Shown in pieces: positions 15,285 through 24,715 of a stretch of DNA of 64,000 nucleotides. Under the pieces are notes generated by a model, which saw only the letters and a program-made list of their open reading frames with translations, was not told the DNA's origin and searched no databases. A program made the translations under genes and the position numbers. Positions within the stretch are counted from its first letter, which is position 1. Every line of letters begins with the position of its first letter. Origin of the DNA: Gaetbulibacter_B jejuensis (GTDB taxonomy: Bacteria; Bacteroidota; Bacteroidia; Flavobacteriales; Flavobacteriaceae); NCBI RefSeq assembly GCF_039524015.1, contig NZ_BAAAGF010000001.1:186001-250000 (forward strand), read 5' to 3'.

Positions 15285-16304
15285 TTAAATCGAAGACTTA
15301 AACTGCTCTAAAAAGCGCACATCATTTTCGCTTAATAAACGGATATCACCTATTTGGTGTAGTAGCATAGCAATACGGTCTATTCCCATACCAAATGCAA
15401 ACCCTGAATATTCTTTAGAATCTATACCACAGTTTTCTAACACATTTGGATCTACCATACCGCAACCCATAATTTCTAACCAACCTGTTCCTTTTGTAAT
15501 ACGGTAATCTACTTCCGTTTCAAGTCCCCAATACACATCTACTTCTGCACTTGGTTCTGTAAACGGGAAATACGACGGACGTAAACGTATTTTACTTTTT
15601 CCAAACATTTCAGTGGTGAAATATTGAAGCGTTTGCTTAAGGTCAGCAAAACTTACATCTTTATCTATATACAAACCTTCTACTTGATGAAAAAAGCAGT
15701 GAGAACGCGCAGATATAGCTTCGTTTCTGTAAACACGACCTGGTGAAATAGTTCGAATTGGTGGTTTATTGTTTTCCATATAACGCACTTGTACCGAACT
15801 GGTATGCGTACGCAATAAGATATCTGGATTGGTTTGAATAAAAAACGTATCCTGCATATCACGTGCTGGATGGTATTCTGGCAAGTTCAACGCTGTAAAA
15901 TTGTGCCAATCGTCTTCAATTTCTGGACCTTCGCTTACATTAAACCCAATACGCGAAAAGATATCAATAATCTGATTTTTTACAATAGATATTGGATGAC
16001 GCGCACCTATTTCAATAGGTTCTCCAGGACGAGACAAATCACCATAAATACCTTTATCTTCTTCTTTACTCTCTAACTCTTCTTTTAAAGCGTTTACTTT
16101 ATCTTCAGCAGTCTTTTTTAAAGCATTGATAACTTGACCAAATTCTTTTTTCTGGTCGTTAGCTACATTTTTAAATTCTTTAAAATAATCATTAAGCAAC
16201 CCTTTTTTTCCAAGGTATTTAATTCTAAATGCTTCAACTTCATCTTTAGTTTCAGCTTTGAATGCTTCTGCTTCAGCAATAAGCGCTTTAATCTTGTCTA
16301 TCAT
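15285..16304 (-). CDS. pheS: Phenylalanine--tRNA ligase alpha subunit
   Basis: Class II aminoacyl-tRNA synthetase catalytic subunit, 339 residues and full length. The N-terminal coiled coil spans 1-80. The catalytic core contains GPEIEDDWHNFTALNLPEYHPARD (start of motif 1 region, near 125-148), RTHTSSVQVRYM, SPGRVYRNEAISARS (motif 2), and GFAFGMGIDRIAML (motif 3, near the C-terminus). The beta subunit gene pheT is not in this window, so the two are unlinked here. It is convergent with the cassette array. Confidence 0.96.
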   Translation of the reverse strand: MIDKIKALIAEAEAFKAETKDEVEAFRIKYLGKKGLLNDYFKEFKNVANDQKKEFGQVINALKKTAEDKVNALKEELESKEEDKGIYGDLSRPGEPIEIGARHPISIVKNQIIDIFSRIGFNVSEGPEIEDDWHNFTALNLPEYHPARDMQDTFFIQTNPDILLRTHTSSVQVRYMENNKPPIRTISPGRVYRNEAISARSHCFFHQVEGLYIDKDVSFADLKQTLQYFTTEMFGKSKIRLRPSYFPFTEPSAEVDVYWGLETEVDYRITKGTGWLEIMGCGMVDPNVLENCGIDSKEYSGFAFGMGIDRIAMLLHQIGDIRLLSENDVRFLEQFKSSI

Positions 16305-16337
16305 GATATCAATAAAATGAGTGCAAATTTAGTAAAT

Positions 16338-16694
16338 CTATTCAATAAACTCAGCTTCCAAAAAATAATTGACAATGGCTTCTTTCATTAAAATACTTTG
16401 CTCACCTGCTTTAAGGTGAGGCAATTGTTCTTTTACTTTATAATGTGGCCAACCATCGTCATCAAAAAAATCAAATTCATAATACCCATAAGGTTCTAAC
16501 AACCTACATATGGCAATATGCATCAAATCTAGTTTGTGGTCTTTTTTAAAACGACGGTGTATTTGTCCTAATTCCTGAACGCCAATAAGGTATATTATGG
16601 CATCTAAATCTAACGTGTCGCCATCAGCAAACTGCACAGACAGCTTGTTAACCAAAAGTTCCCATCGTTGTTTTAACTGTTCGTCTCTAGACAT
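16338..16694 (-). CDS. Conserved hypothetical protein (118 aa)
   Basis: A cytoplasmic, mostly helical protein of 118 residues (MSRDEQLKQRWELLVNKL). It contains LGQIHRRFKKDHKLDLMHIA and an acidic aromatic loop YYEFDFFDDDGWPHY. I know it only as a protein conserved in Bacteroidota with no assigned role. It lies 33 nt upstream of pheS on the same strand and may be co-transcribed. Confidence 0.75.
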   Translation of the reverse strand: MSRDEQLKQRWELLVNKLSVQFADGDTLDLDAIIYLIGVQELGQIHRRFKKDHKLDLMHIAICRLLEPYGYYEFDFFDDDGWPHYKVKEQLPHLKAGEQSILMKEAIVNYFLEAEFIE

Positions 16695-16701
16695 ATATAT
16701 T

Positions 16702-16719
16702 TTCCTACCAAAGTAGGAA
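16702..16719. repeat. Small hairpin TTCCTAC-CAAA-GTAGGAA
   Basis: A 7-bp perfect stem just upstream of the 118-residue gene. It is similar to the hairpin at 43591-43608 (TTCCTG...CAGGAA), so both may be fragments of one dispersed repeat family. Confidence 0.5.
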
Positions 16720-16807
16720 TCTCAATTTAATTAAGTTGCAAAGTTAAAAAACCTTGATATTTAAACCTACAAGGTTACAGAAACCTTAAAAAAAGTTTTA
16801 CTTATAA

Positions 16808-16832
16808 TCTAGCTGTTCTAGACTTGGCTAGA
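16808..16832. repeat. Small inverted repeat TCTAGC...GCTAGA
   Basis: A 6-bp stem with a 13-nt loop in the divergent intergenic region between the 118-residue gene and cvpA. It is probably part of the same degenerate repeat as 16702-16719. Confidence 0.3.
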
Positions 16833-16874
16833 AATGACAAATTTAAGGCACAATATTTTTAACTATTAAAAAGT

Positions 16875-16882
16875 TATATTTG
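16875..16882 (+). promoter_or_regulatory. -7 promoter box of cvpA (TATATTTG)
   Basis: Exact TAnnTTTG match, 16 nt before the ATG at 16898. It contains the upstream TTG at 16880, which is therefore unlikely to be the translation start. Confidence 0.65.
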
Positions 16883-16897
16883 AAAAAAATTAACATA

Positions 16898-17437
16898 ATG
16901 GCTGTTATTGATATTGTTTTAGGAGCGTTGTTGCTTTTTGGACTTGTAAGAGGACTTTTTAAAGGGCTTTTTGTTGAAGTTGCTTCACTTGTAGCTTTGG
17001 TTGCTGGTGTTTATGGCGCCATTCATTTTAGTGATTATGCTGCTTCTTTTTTTGAAGATAGTGTAGATTGGGATGAAAAATATGTAAACATTCTTGCCTT
17101 TGCCATTACGTTTGTAGTTATTGTTTTGGCAATTGCTTTAGCAGGAAAAGCCTTAACTAAACTAGCTGATTTTGCTGCTTTAGGAATTTTAAACAAGCTT
17201 TTAGGCGCTGTATTTGGTGCACTTAAAATTGGGTTAATATTAAGCATATTGCTTATTGTTTTTGACAATATGAACAACACCATTCCGTTTGCAGATGAAG
17301 AAGATTTAGAAACGTCTATTCTATACAAACCTGTAAAATCTTTAGCTCCTATGCTGTTTCCAAGTATTTTAAACAAAGGAAAAGACGTTGATGAAGACAC
17401 TGTTCCTGAAGACACTCAAGAACAAAGCAGCATTTAA
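16898..17437 (+). CDS. CvpA family membrane protein
   Basis: A 179-residue inner-membrane protein with four transmembrane helices, the CvpA layout (IDIVLGALLLFGLVRGLFKGL at the start). E. coli CvpA is needed for colicin V export and bile tolerance; the molecular function is unsettled. The C-terminus is acidic. The start at ATG 16898 is preferred to TTG 16880, which falls in the promoter box. Its stop codon overlaps the convergent reductase stop by 4 nt, so no terminator separates them. Confidence 0.87.
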   Translation: MAVIDIVLGALLLFGLVRGLFKGLFVEVASLVALVAGVYGAIHFSDYAASFFEDSVDWDEKYVNILAFAITFVVIVLAIALAGKALTKLADFAALGILNKLLGAVFGALKIGLILSILLIVFDNMNNTIPFADEEDLETSILYKPVKSLAPMLFPSILNKGKDVDEDTVPEDTQEQSSI

Positions 17438-19617
17438 TAGCAGTCGCTTTTTATTTGTTGGTTATTTTGATAATAGCTCAACGGTTTGTTATTGTAAGTC
17501 GTAACAATATCTTCTAAAACACTTATTACACCTTTGTGCATTGCTAGCGAACCACAAATCATAATCACACCATTATTGTAAAGCGTTTCTGCAATAAATT
17601 TTGCGTCATTATGTAATTTGTCCTGAACATATTGTCTCATTCCTTCCCTAGATAAAGCTAACTTAAAATTACTTAATCTTTTTTCATAAATAAGGTCATC
17701 TATTTGCGTTTTATACATATTAAATGATTCCGTTGTTCGCAGTCCAAAATATAAATGGGTTTCTGTTTTTTTGTTCTGCTGAAGCATTCCAAGAAATGGT
17801 GCAATTCCAGTTCCGTTTGCAATCATAATCACACGTTTTGCTTTTTTAGGAAAATGAAATGCTGAATTTTTCACCAAACGCGCTTTTAGTTTTGAGCCTA
17901 TTTCAGCGTTATATAAAAATCCAGAACCTAACCCTTTATCATGTAACTTTACACATAAATGAACATTTCCGTTAACTTTTCCTATAGAATACAAACGCTC
18001 TCTATAATCGTTTTTTGGATAAATAGCCAATAAATCGCCCGAAGTAAATTGATGGTGCTTTTTAGGCTTTAAGGTGATAAAAAACGTGTCATCAGTATTG
18101 GTTTCTGTTTTGCTGATTACCTTAAATTTTTTAAGCTGCTTGGGTTTGGTCACTAATTGCTCTTGCGGAATATTCACAGTAATTCCTGTAGCGTCGCACC
18201 ACTGATTGACCCATTGATTAAATGCTTCAACCGACTTGTCATTTATGGTAAACACAGAAACATCTTGTTGAAATAATTGCTGTAAGGCTTTATCAGCATC
18301 AAACGCAAATTGGCAAAAATCAGGATATGCTAACGAGCCAAATCCAACTACTGAAAACTGCAAGGTGCTTGCATTGGTTTCCGATTGTAGTTTTTGCAAA
18401 AACATATTAGCGTTTGTTGGTGCATCGCCTTGACCATAAGTCGCAGTCATTATTACCAAATGCTTTGCTTTTGGATACTGCGTGTATGTATTCATTTCGG
18501 TAATTACTGCTTTTTTTCCAGTAGCAATAAGTTGTTTGTAAAATGCATTGGCATAGTTTATCGTACTTCCGTTTTCTGAACCCACAAGAATAACAATTTC
18601 GGCATCTTGAGGTTTGAACTTATTTTTCAATCGGCTTTTACGACGTTTTAAAGTCATGGCAAACCCAGAATAGATAAAAAACAGAATATTTGCCGTAGCA
18701 ATGGCTAAAATAATAGACCATAAAATACTGCCTTTTCCCGTGTGTAAATTCACACTTAAATTAGAAAACAGCGTGACATTAGGTAGTTGTATATCACTTA
18801 AAACATCGCCTGTAAACTGATTAACAAGCAACTCCTTATTCTTTAATTTTACTGTGAAATAATCTTCTACATCACTAGAAAAAGGGAATTCAATAGCTTT
18901 TACTTTAGAAAGTGGTGTGTTTTTAAACACTTCAAAATGCGATAACGGTTGTTTTGGCGTTTCTGAAAGTGCATCAAAATCTACTTGATGTGATATTTTA
19001 GCTTCTGGTAAAACATCAAACTTTTCTAACGACAAATACACACCTGTAACCGTAATTATGATGATTGGAATTAAAGACAAACGCCCCAAAGCGACATGCC
19101 AATACTGGTTAAAATCTTCATTAATTATTTTTGAAAAAAAGCGCTTAAAACCACGTTGTCGCTTTATGATTAGGACAGTTCCAGTAACAGCAATTAAGCA
19201 CAATAAGAATGAGCATAAACCTACAAAAAATCGGCCGACACTTTTTAAGAATAACGACCTATGGAAATTGGTTACCCATTGAAAAAAAGGTGATGGTTTT
19301 AGCTCTTCGCCAAGATATTGGGCAGTAACAGGATTAAAATAACCACTTAAATCGTTTCCTTCTTCAGTAAATACAGAGGCAACCACAAAATCATTACCAT
19401 CAACTTTTATGTCAATAATTTCAGGATAAGTCTCTTGAAAAACTGTAAGAGTTTCAGCAAGTGTGATGTTGTCTAAATCGGCAACATGGTAAGGTTCTAA
19501 TTGTTCGGAAATAGGCTGAAATGCCAGAATAATTCCGGTTACAGAAGCTAAAACGATAAAAACAAAAGAAGATACAGCCAACGCAAGGTGACTGTATCTC
19601 CAAATGGATATGGTCAT
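17434..19617 (-). CDS. PepSY-TM / flavodoxin / ferredoxin-NADP reductase fusion
   Basis: A 727-residue inner-membrane flavoprotein. Residues 1-330 are a PepSY-associated domain with four transmembrane helices and periplasmic loops. Residues 340-480 are a flavodoxin domain (VILVGSENGSTINYA, then TATYGQGDAP). Residues 500-610 are an FAD-binding domain with RLYSIG. Residues 610-727 are an NAD(P)H-binding domain (IMIANGTGIAPFLG and IMICGSLAMHKG). The architecture fits electron transfer from NADPH through the membrane to a periplasmic acceptor, such as ferric iron or heme. It ends a leftward operon with DUF2271, ankyrin and DUF6607 genes beside a heme receptor, so a role in heme/iron reduction is a good inference. 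Confidence 0.85.
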   Translation of the reverse strand: MTISIWRYSHLALAVSSFVFIVLASVTGIILAFQPISEQLEPYHVADLDNITLAETLTVFQETYPEIIDIKVDGNDFVVASVFTEEGNDLSGYFNPVTAQYLGEELKPSPFFQWVTNFHRSLFLKSVGRFFVGLCSFLLCLIAVTGTVLIIKRQRGFKRFFSKIINEDFNQYWHVALGRLSLIPIIIITVTGVYLSLEKFDVLPEAKISHQVDFDALSETPKQPLSHFEVFKNTPLSKVKAIEFPFSSDVEDYFTVKLKNKELLVNQFTGDVLSDIQLPNVTLFSNLSVNLHTGKGSILWSIILAIATANILFFIYSGFAMTLKRRKSRLKNKFKPQDAEIVILVGSENGSTINYANAFYKQLIATGKKAVITEMNTYTQYPKAKHLVIMTATYGQGDAPTNANMFLQKLQSETNASTLQFSVVGFGSLAYPDFCQFAFDADKALQQLFQQDVSVFTINDKSVEAFNQWVNQWCDATGITVNIPQEQLVTKPKQLKKFKVISKTETNTDDTFFITLKPKKHHQFTSGDLLAIYPKNDYRERLYSIGKVNGNVHLCVKLHDKGLGSGFLYNAEIGSKLKARLVKNSAFHFPKKAKRVIMIANGTGIAPFLGMLQQNKKTETHLYFGLRTTESFNMYKTQIDDLIYEKRLSNFKLALSREGMRQYVQDKLHNDAKFIAETLYNNGVIMICGSLAMHKGVISVLEDIVTTYNNKPLSYYQNNQQIKSDCY

Positions 19618-19626
19618 AATTTATTA

Positions 19627-20109
19627 TTAATTCGGCATCATTCTAATATAGCGAATAAAGCCTTTACCTTCGTGTTTTCCTTTGATGTTTTCTGTTGTTA
19701 ATGGGAATTGTACATCATCAACAAAATATTCATCATCTTCAACAGCGGTTTCAAAACGGATGCTGTAACCTGCATCTATTTTAGAATCTTCAATATCTAT
19801 CACTTCTATAGCGCGTTCGCCACCAGCAACTGTTGCGCCTGTGATTGCATCAATATTATGACGTTTTTTTCCATAAAATTGCCACCATTCTTCAACCGTA
19901 TTGTACCACTCATCGTCATCACCTTTTACATACAAGGTTTTTTCATAATCTCCTTCTGGATTGATTAACGAAATCACAATGTAAGCGCCTTCTCCTGTAT
20001 AATTCGTCATTTGAATCATACACTTATACTTGGTAGATTCTGTTAAGGTAGTAAAGGATACTAATCCTAAAACTAAAATGCTTAAAAGGGTTATATATTT
20101 TAATTTCAT
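19627..20109 (-). CDS. DUF2271 domain exported protein
   Basis: A 160-residue exported protein: signal peptide 1-22, then a DUF2271 domain (YKCMIQMTNYTGEGAYIVISLI, KTLYVKGDDDEWY, DAITGATVAGGERA). DUF2271 proteins commonly sit beside PepSY reductases and TonB receptors for iron compounds. It is 9 nt upstream of the reductase gene and 8 nt downstream of the ankyrin gene, so it is clearly in the same operon. Biochemical role unproven. Confidence 0.85.
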   Translation of the reverse strand: MKLKYITLLSILVLGLVSFTTLTESTKYKCMIQMTNYTGEGAYIVISLINPEGDYEKTLYVKGDDDEWYNTVEEWWQFYGKKRHNIDAITGATVAGGERAIEVIDIEDSKIDAGYSIRFETAVEDDEYFVDDVQFPLTTENIKGKHEGKGFIRYIRMMPN

Positions 20110-20117
20110 TTTACTTC

Positions 20118-21599
20118 TTATTTTAAGAATTTAATTGAAACATTGTTCTTTTTTAGTAGCTCATTTTCTGAAGCTAAATCGTAAGCTGTTTCATCAAAAT
20201 CAGTAGTGATAGTTTTATCAGCACCTTGCTCTAAAAGAAATTTTAAAATGCTATCATCTTTTGCAGTCATTGCAGCTAATAACAAAGCTGTATTTCCTTC
20301 TTTGTTTTTAGCATTGATATCTTGACCAAATTCAGTAGCCATTTTTAAAAGCTCTAAACTGTTTTTTTCAACAGCTAAATGATACCAAGTATTTCCATTT
20401 TTTTGAGGCGCTTTTAGGTCTAACCCTGTACTCTTTACTAGGTCTAACTTTTTTAAGAAACCGTCTTTATTTCTGTTTGAATAACCACTAATAACATAGT
20501 AAGCTAGATTGTTACCATCAGCATCTACTAGTTCTAAATTAGCTTCTTTTTCTATCAAGAAATTGACAACTTCTGGACTATTGTTTTGCATTGCAAGCAT
20601 TAAAGGGGTTTCTCCTTTTTTATTAGCTTGATTAATGTTTTCAAGTTTATTATCGTACAACAAGCTTACTATAGCTAAGTCGTTTCTAGAAGCTGCATTT
20701 AAAAATGGTGTATTACCATTGTGATCTTTAGCATTTACATTTAATCCATTTTCTAAAAAGTAATTAATGACTTCAGTATCTTTTGATCGTGAAGCAAGCA
20801 CATGCAGAGGCGAAACACCTTCGTGGTTTGTTGAATTAGGCTTTAATCCTTTTTCTTCTAAAAATTTATACACTTCTAAACCATTGGTTTTTCCGCGTGT
20901 TCCATAAGCAGCAAACATAAATGCTTGGTCGTTTCCTTTAATCCCTTTAGCTATAAGCTTATCCATTAGATCAATATTTCCTGTTTTAGCAACATAGTTA
21001 AAGGCATCATTACCATTGGCGTCAGTACTTTTTAAATCTACACCTTTAGACACGAAATAGTCTAACAATTTAAAATCTGAATCATAAGGAGCGGACAATA
21101 ATAAAGCGTTAGCTCCATCAGGATTTAGGTCTATTTTTGGGTTTGCTCCATTTTTAATACAAAGCTCGTATACCTCAGTGTTTTGCTGACCTGAACCAGC
21201 AGCAAAGTTTAAAATGGTGTTTCCTTTATCGTCAGTTAAGTCGGTTTTAGCCCCTTGTTTTAAAAGGTGCTTCATAAACTCTACATTTCCTTTGTAGGCA
21301 GCCCAAAAAATATACGTTCTACCATCGTGAGTTAATTTGTTAGCATCATTTCCTTCTTGAGATTGAAGGTGAATAATAGTTTCTAATGGTGCGTTTTGTA
21401 AAATCGCATACACTACACCATCAAAATTATTCCTGTTTGCCTCAGCAGGATTGTTGCCTTCTTTTATTTTTTGGTCAATAATCTTAGGTGTAGGTTTAGT
21501 ATCCCAAAAATCACGACTTAAAAAAATATTATCTTGTGAAAATCCTTGAACACTTAATAGAAGTGCTAAACCAAGGAGTTTTAGTTTAAAATTTTGCAT
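20118..21599 (-). CDS. Exported ankyrin-repeat protein
   Basis: A 493-residue protein with a signal peptide (ends VQGFSQ, about residue 21), then about 12 ankyrin repeats, recognisable by repeated GxTxLxxAAxxG blocks (for example GNTILNFAAGSGQ, GNTPFLNAASRND, GETPLMLAMQNNS, GNTALLLAAMTAK). Ankyrin solenoids bind proteins. In the periplasm next to a heme receptor the partner is unknown. It starts 1 nt downstream of the DUF6607 stop, implying translational coupling. Confidence 0.9.
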   Translation of the reverse strand: MQNFKLKLLGLALLLSVQGFSQDNIFLSRDFWDTKPTPKIIDQKIKEGNNPAEANRNNFDGVVYAILQNAPLETIIHLQSQEGNDANKLTHDGRTYIFWAAYKGNVEFMKHLLKQGAKTDLTDDKGNTILNFAAGSGQQNTEVYELCIKNGANPKIDLNPDGANALLLSAPYDSDFKLLDYFVSKGVDLKSTDANGNDAFNYVAKTGNIDLMDKLIAKGIKGNDQAFMFAAYGTRGKTNGLEVYKFLEEKGLKPNSTNHEGVSPLHVLASRSKDTEVINYFLENGLNVNAKDHNGNTPFLNAASRNDLAIVSLLYDNKLENINQANKKGETPLMLAMQNNSPEVVNFLIEKEANLELVDADGNNLAYYVISGYSNRNKDGFLKKLDLVKSTGLDLKAPQKNGNTWYHLAVEKNSLELLKMATEFGQDINAKNKEGNTALLLAAMTAKDDSILKFLLEQGADKTITTDFDETAYDLASENELLKKNNVSIKFLK

Positions 21600-21600
21600 C

Positions 21601-22509
21601 TTATTTTTTTACAAATGATTCAATTAACGGATTGATTTCTTCAGCTGTTTTATAGTTCTCTTCATCAAATAAATATTTAAAGAGTCCTTTATTATCAACT
21701 TTTTCCTCCAAAGACAAGTTTGTATGTCTTGCAAAAACTTCACTCCATTTAGCACGTACAATAGCCCATTTAGCTTCGTTTTCTTTCCAGTAATCTTGAG
21801 CAGCTTTACATTTACTGTCTTCAACTTTAACGTAAGTATTAAACCCTTTTTCTTGAGCTAATACTACATCAGCTTTTCCTTCTTCACGAATTACCTTGTC
21901 GTTATCTTGATCGTGAATCCAACCATTATCAACGATTTCATGACGATTTCTTCTAATAGTTACATTGTAATCGCTACGTTTAGTGTACTCACGTCTTGGT
22001 AATGGTGCAGACGTTGTGTTTTCCCAATAGCTCTTACCATCAACATGTACCCAAGAAGCAGATCCTTCATAACGAGGGCTATCATCTACTTGAAATACTT
22101 TTTGAGTCCATTGTCCTTTAACATCACTTTTAGGAAGACTAACATAATTCCAGCTATTATCATAGTTGTACTCATACAAATCGGTATTTTCAAATTCCCA
22201 ATCTTGTCTCCAATGTTTTACAATCATTTTATTATTAGGAGGACCAACAATTAATAAGTGTTGCATAGAAATTTTGTCTTTATCATCTTCAACTAATTGA
22301 ACCCACTCTAAACCTTTATCATGTTTTACTTTTGATGGTATATAAGTTGAATCTCCTGAATATTCAAAAGTTTCAGCAAAGTTAAAAGTAACTTCATAAC
22401 AACCACACATACTCTTTATGGCGTCCTGGTCTTGCTTTTTTGTGCTTTGAGCATTTAAATTAATTATAAATGCAAACGCTAAAACTGTTGTTAAGGCTAA
22501 TTGTTTCAT
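21601..22509 (-). CDS. DUF6607 family exported protein
   Basis: A 302-residue exported protein: signal peptide 1-20 (ending LNAQ), then a single domain (CGCYEVTFNFAETFEYSGDS start, GSASWVHVDGKSYWENTTSA in the middle) that I recognise as the DUF6607 type of Bacteroidota. The paired cysteines CGC at 34-36 are notable in a metal/heme context. It is the first gene of the leftward heme-locus operon. Function unproven. Confidence 0.75.
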   Translation of the reverse strand: MKQLALTTVLAFAFIINLNAQSTKKQDQDAIKSMCGCYEVTFNFAETFEYSGDSTYIPSKVKHDKGLEWVQLVEDDKDKISMQHLLIVGPPNNKMIVKHWRQDWEFENTDLYEYNYDNSWNYVSLPKSDVKGQWTQKVFQVDDSPRYEGSASWVHVDGKSYWENTTSAPLPRREYTKRSDYNVTIRRNRHEIVDNGWIHDQDNDKVIREEGKADVVLAQEKGFNTYVKVEDSKCKAAQDYWKENEAKWAIVRAKWSEVFARHTNLSLEEKVDNKGLFKYLFDEENYKTAEEINPLIESFVKK

Positions 22510-22587
22510 TATTAAAGTTTTGTTTTACTGTTTTAAATTTTATTGAAAAAATTTTGTTCTTATTTAGACTGATTTAAAATAACATTT

Positions 22588-22595
22588 TATATTTG
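22588..22595 (+). promoter_or_regulatory. -7 promoter box (TATATTTG) of the heme TonB receptor
   Basis: Exact TAnnTTTG match, 19 nt before the ATG at 22614. It lies 3 nt from an opposite-strand box at 22599-22606. Confidence 0.65.
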
Positions 22596-22598
22596 CAG

Positions 22599-22606
22599 CA
22601 AATTTA
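22599..22606 (-). promoter_or_regulatory. -7 promoter box (TAAATTTG, minus strand) of the DUF6607 operon
   Basis: Exact TAnnTTTG match on the minus strand, about 90 nt before the DUF6607 ATG. It faces the receptor promoter box, so the two cannot easily be occupied at once. Confidence 0.45.
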
Positions 22607-22613
22607 ATCAAGA

Positions 22614-24689
22614 ATGAGTCTAAATAAAAATAAAATCTGTATTTATTTTTCACTTTTTTTTAGCTTGGTAGCGATTGCTCAAGAAGTTGAAACTGATTCT
22701 ACTGAAACAAAGCAACTTGACGAAGTAATTGTTACTGCAACACGTACAGTAAGACAACTATCTTCGTTGCCATTACCAGCTCAGTTAGTCTCAAAAAAAG
22801 AAATAAAAAGTGTAAACTCATTACGATTAAGTGACATATTAAACGAGCAAACAGGATTAATTACAGTGCCTGATTTTGGTGGTGGTGAAGGCATACAACT
22901 ACAAGGTTTAGACTCTCAATACACATTAGTTTTAATTGATGGAGTACCTCTTATTGGTCGTTCTGCAGGAACACTAGACATTAGCCGAATTACCGTTGGA
23001 AACATTAAACAAATAGAAATTGTTAAAGGTGCTTCGTCTAGCTTATATGGAAGTGAAGCTCTTGGTGGTGTTATAAATATAATTACTGAAAACCCTAAGT
23101 ATGGGTTTAATGGAGAGCTAAACTCTAGAGTTGGAAGCTTCAATACACTAGACAACAGCTTTAATTTAGGCTACAGAAAAGAAAAGTTTTCTGTAAGTGC
23201 TTTTGTAAATAGTTTTAGTAGTGATGGTTACGACCTTAATGAAAATGATGCCTTAAACACTGTTGAACCTTTTAAAAACCACACGTTCAACACTAAGCTT
23301 ACTTATAATTTTAACGAAAATACTAGTCTGTTTTTATCAGGAAGATACTATACACAAAATCAAGATTATGTAGCATCAGAAGATTTAAAAGGCGAAAGTG
23401 ATATTAATGAGTGGAATGCTCATGCAAAATTAAGCCATACCTATAACGAAAAATGGAGCAGCTATTTTGAGTTTTACGCGACACGCTACATGGCTGATGA
23501 ATACTTAAACAATACAGACAATTCTAGATTTAGTGAAAGTGATTTTAACCAACTATTACTAAGACCAGAGATTAGAGCGAGTTATAAAGCTTCAGAAAAA
23601 AGTGATTTTATTGGTGGTATTGGTTGGAATCATGAAACCTTAAAGCGTACTGATTTTTCGACTAACCCTGAGTTTAATTCACCTTATGCCTACTTACAGT
23701 ATGACACCAACCCAACCGAAAAACTAAACGTTATCCTAGGTGCTCGTTTTGACAACCATAGTGAATACAAATCACAGTTTAGCCCTAAAGCTGCATTAAG
23801 GTATAAGTTATCTAATAAAATTGCTGTAAAAGGATCAGTAGGTTATGGATTTAAAGCTCCTGATTTTAGACAGTTGTACTTCGACTTTACAAACTCATCA
23901 GTAGGTTATACAGTTTTAGGTTACAATGCTGTTACTACTGCAATTCCGCAAATGGAAGCTAATGGAGAGCTTGCTAACATTGTTGTTCCTATTTCAGAAT
24001 TTGAAAACGAATTAAACCCAGAAAACTCAATTGGTATTAACGTTGGTGCAGATTACAGACTTTCTAGTACAGTAAAAGTAGACCTTAATGTATTTAGAAA
24101 CAATATTGAAGATTTAATTGATACTCGAGTAATCGCTAATAAAACCAATGGGCAAAATGTATTTAGCTACTATAATGTTCATAAGGTATTTACACAAGGA
24201 TTAGAGTTTAATGTGAATTGGAAACCTAGCAATAATTTAAAATTAATGGGAGGTTATCAATTACTATTTGCTAAAGACAAAGCAGCTGTTGATGCCTTTG
24301 AAAATGGTGAAGTTTATGCAAGGTTAACTCCTAGCTCACCTTCATTTCAGCTTAAAAAAGAAGATTACTTTGGGCTGTACAACCGTTCGAGACACATGGC
24401 TAATTTTAAGATTTTCTACACGTTTGAACGTTGGAAACTCGATGCAAATCTTAGAGGAACTTACAGAAGTAAATACGGACTTTACGACACTAACGGAAAC
24501 ACTTATTTAGATAAATACGATGAGTTTGTAGATGGTTATTCTACTTGGGACATCGCGTTTAACAAAACACTTTATAAGAATTACACATTAGGCTTTGGTA
24601 TTGACAATGTTTTTGGCTTTACAGATACACAAAACATAAGCAATATTTCAGGTCGCATTATATACGGAAAACTTAATATTCAAATTTAA
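22614..24689 (+). CDS. TonB-dependent receptor, probable heme receptor (HmuR-like)
   Basis: A 691-residue outer-membrane receptor. The signal peptide ends near AIAQ (residue 23). The TonB box-like DEVIVTATR lies at about 36-43, the plug domain at 45-160 (LIDGVPLIG, EIVKGASSSLYGSEALGGVINIIT), and a 22-strand barrel ends in an aromatic-rich C-terminal strand (IIYGKLNIQI). It lacks the CarboxypepD N-terminal domain seen in the receptor at 60134. It is followed 26 nt later by HmuY, which assigns heme as the likely cargo. Confidence 0.9.
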   Translation: MSLNKNKICIYFSLFFSLVAIAQEVETDSTETKQLDEVIVTATRTVRQLSSLPLPAQLVSKKEIKSVNSLRLSDILNEQTGLITVPDFGGGEGIQLQGLDSQYTLVLIDGVPLIGRSAGTLDISRITVGNIKQIEIVKGASSSLYGSEALGGVINIITENPKYGFNGELNSRVGSFNTLDNSFNLGYRKEKFSVSAFVNSFSSDGYDLNENDALNTVEPFKNHTFNTKLTYNFNENTSLFLSGRYYTQNQDYVASEDLKGESDINEWNAHAKLSHTYNEKWSSYFEFYATRYMADEYLNNTDNSRFSESDFNQLLLRPEIRASYKASEKSDFIGGIGWNHETLKRTDFSTNPEFNSPYAYLQYDTNPTEKLNVILGARFDNHSEYKSQFSPKAALRYKLSNKIAVKGSVGYGFKAPDFRQLYFDFTNSSVGYTVLGYNAVTTAIPQMEANGELANIVVPISEFENELNPENSIGINVGADYRLSSTVKVDLNVFRNNIEDLIDTRVIANKTNGQNVFSYYNVHKVFTQGLEFNVNWKPSNNLKLMGGYQLLFAKDKAAVDAFENGEVYARLTPSSPSFQLKKEDYFGLYNRSRHMANFKIFYTFERWKLDANLRGTYRSKYGLYDTNGNTYLDKYDEFVDGYSTWDIAFNKTLYKNYTLGFGIDNVFGFTDTQNISNISGRIIYGKLNIQI

Positions 24690-24715
24690 TAAACATTAAA
24701 TAACACTTAAACATC

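Noticed and set aside
16880..16897. TTG start of cvpA
   Set aside because: It is the end of the -7 box at 16875-16882; the ATG at 16898 starts the first transmembrane helix as expected.
21624..21824. Separate 66-residue gene inside DUF6607
   Set aside because: It is a frame-shifted shadow of the DUF6607 gene, and the main frame is intact and protein-like.
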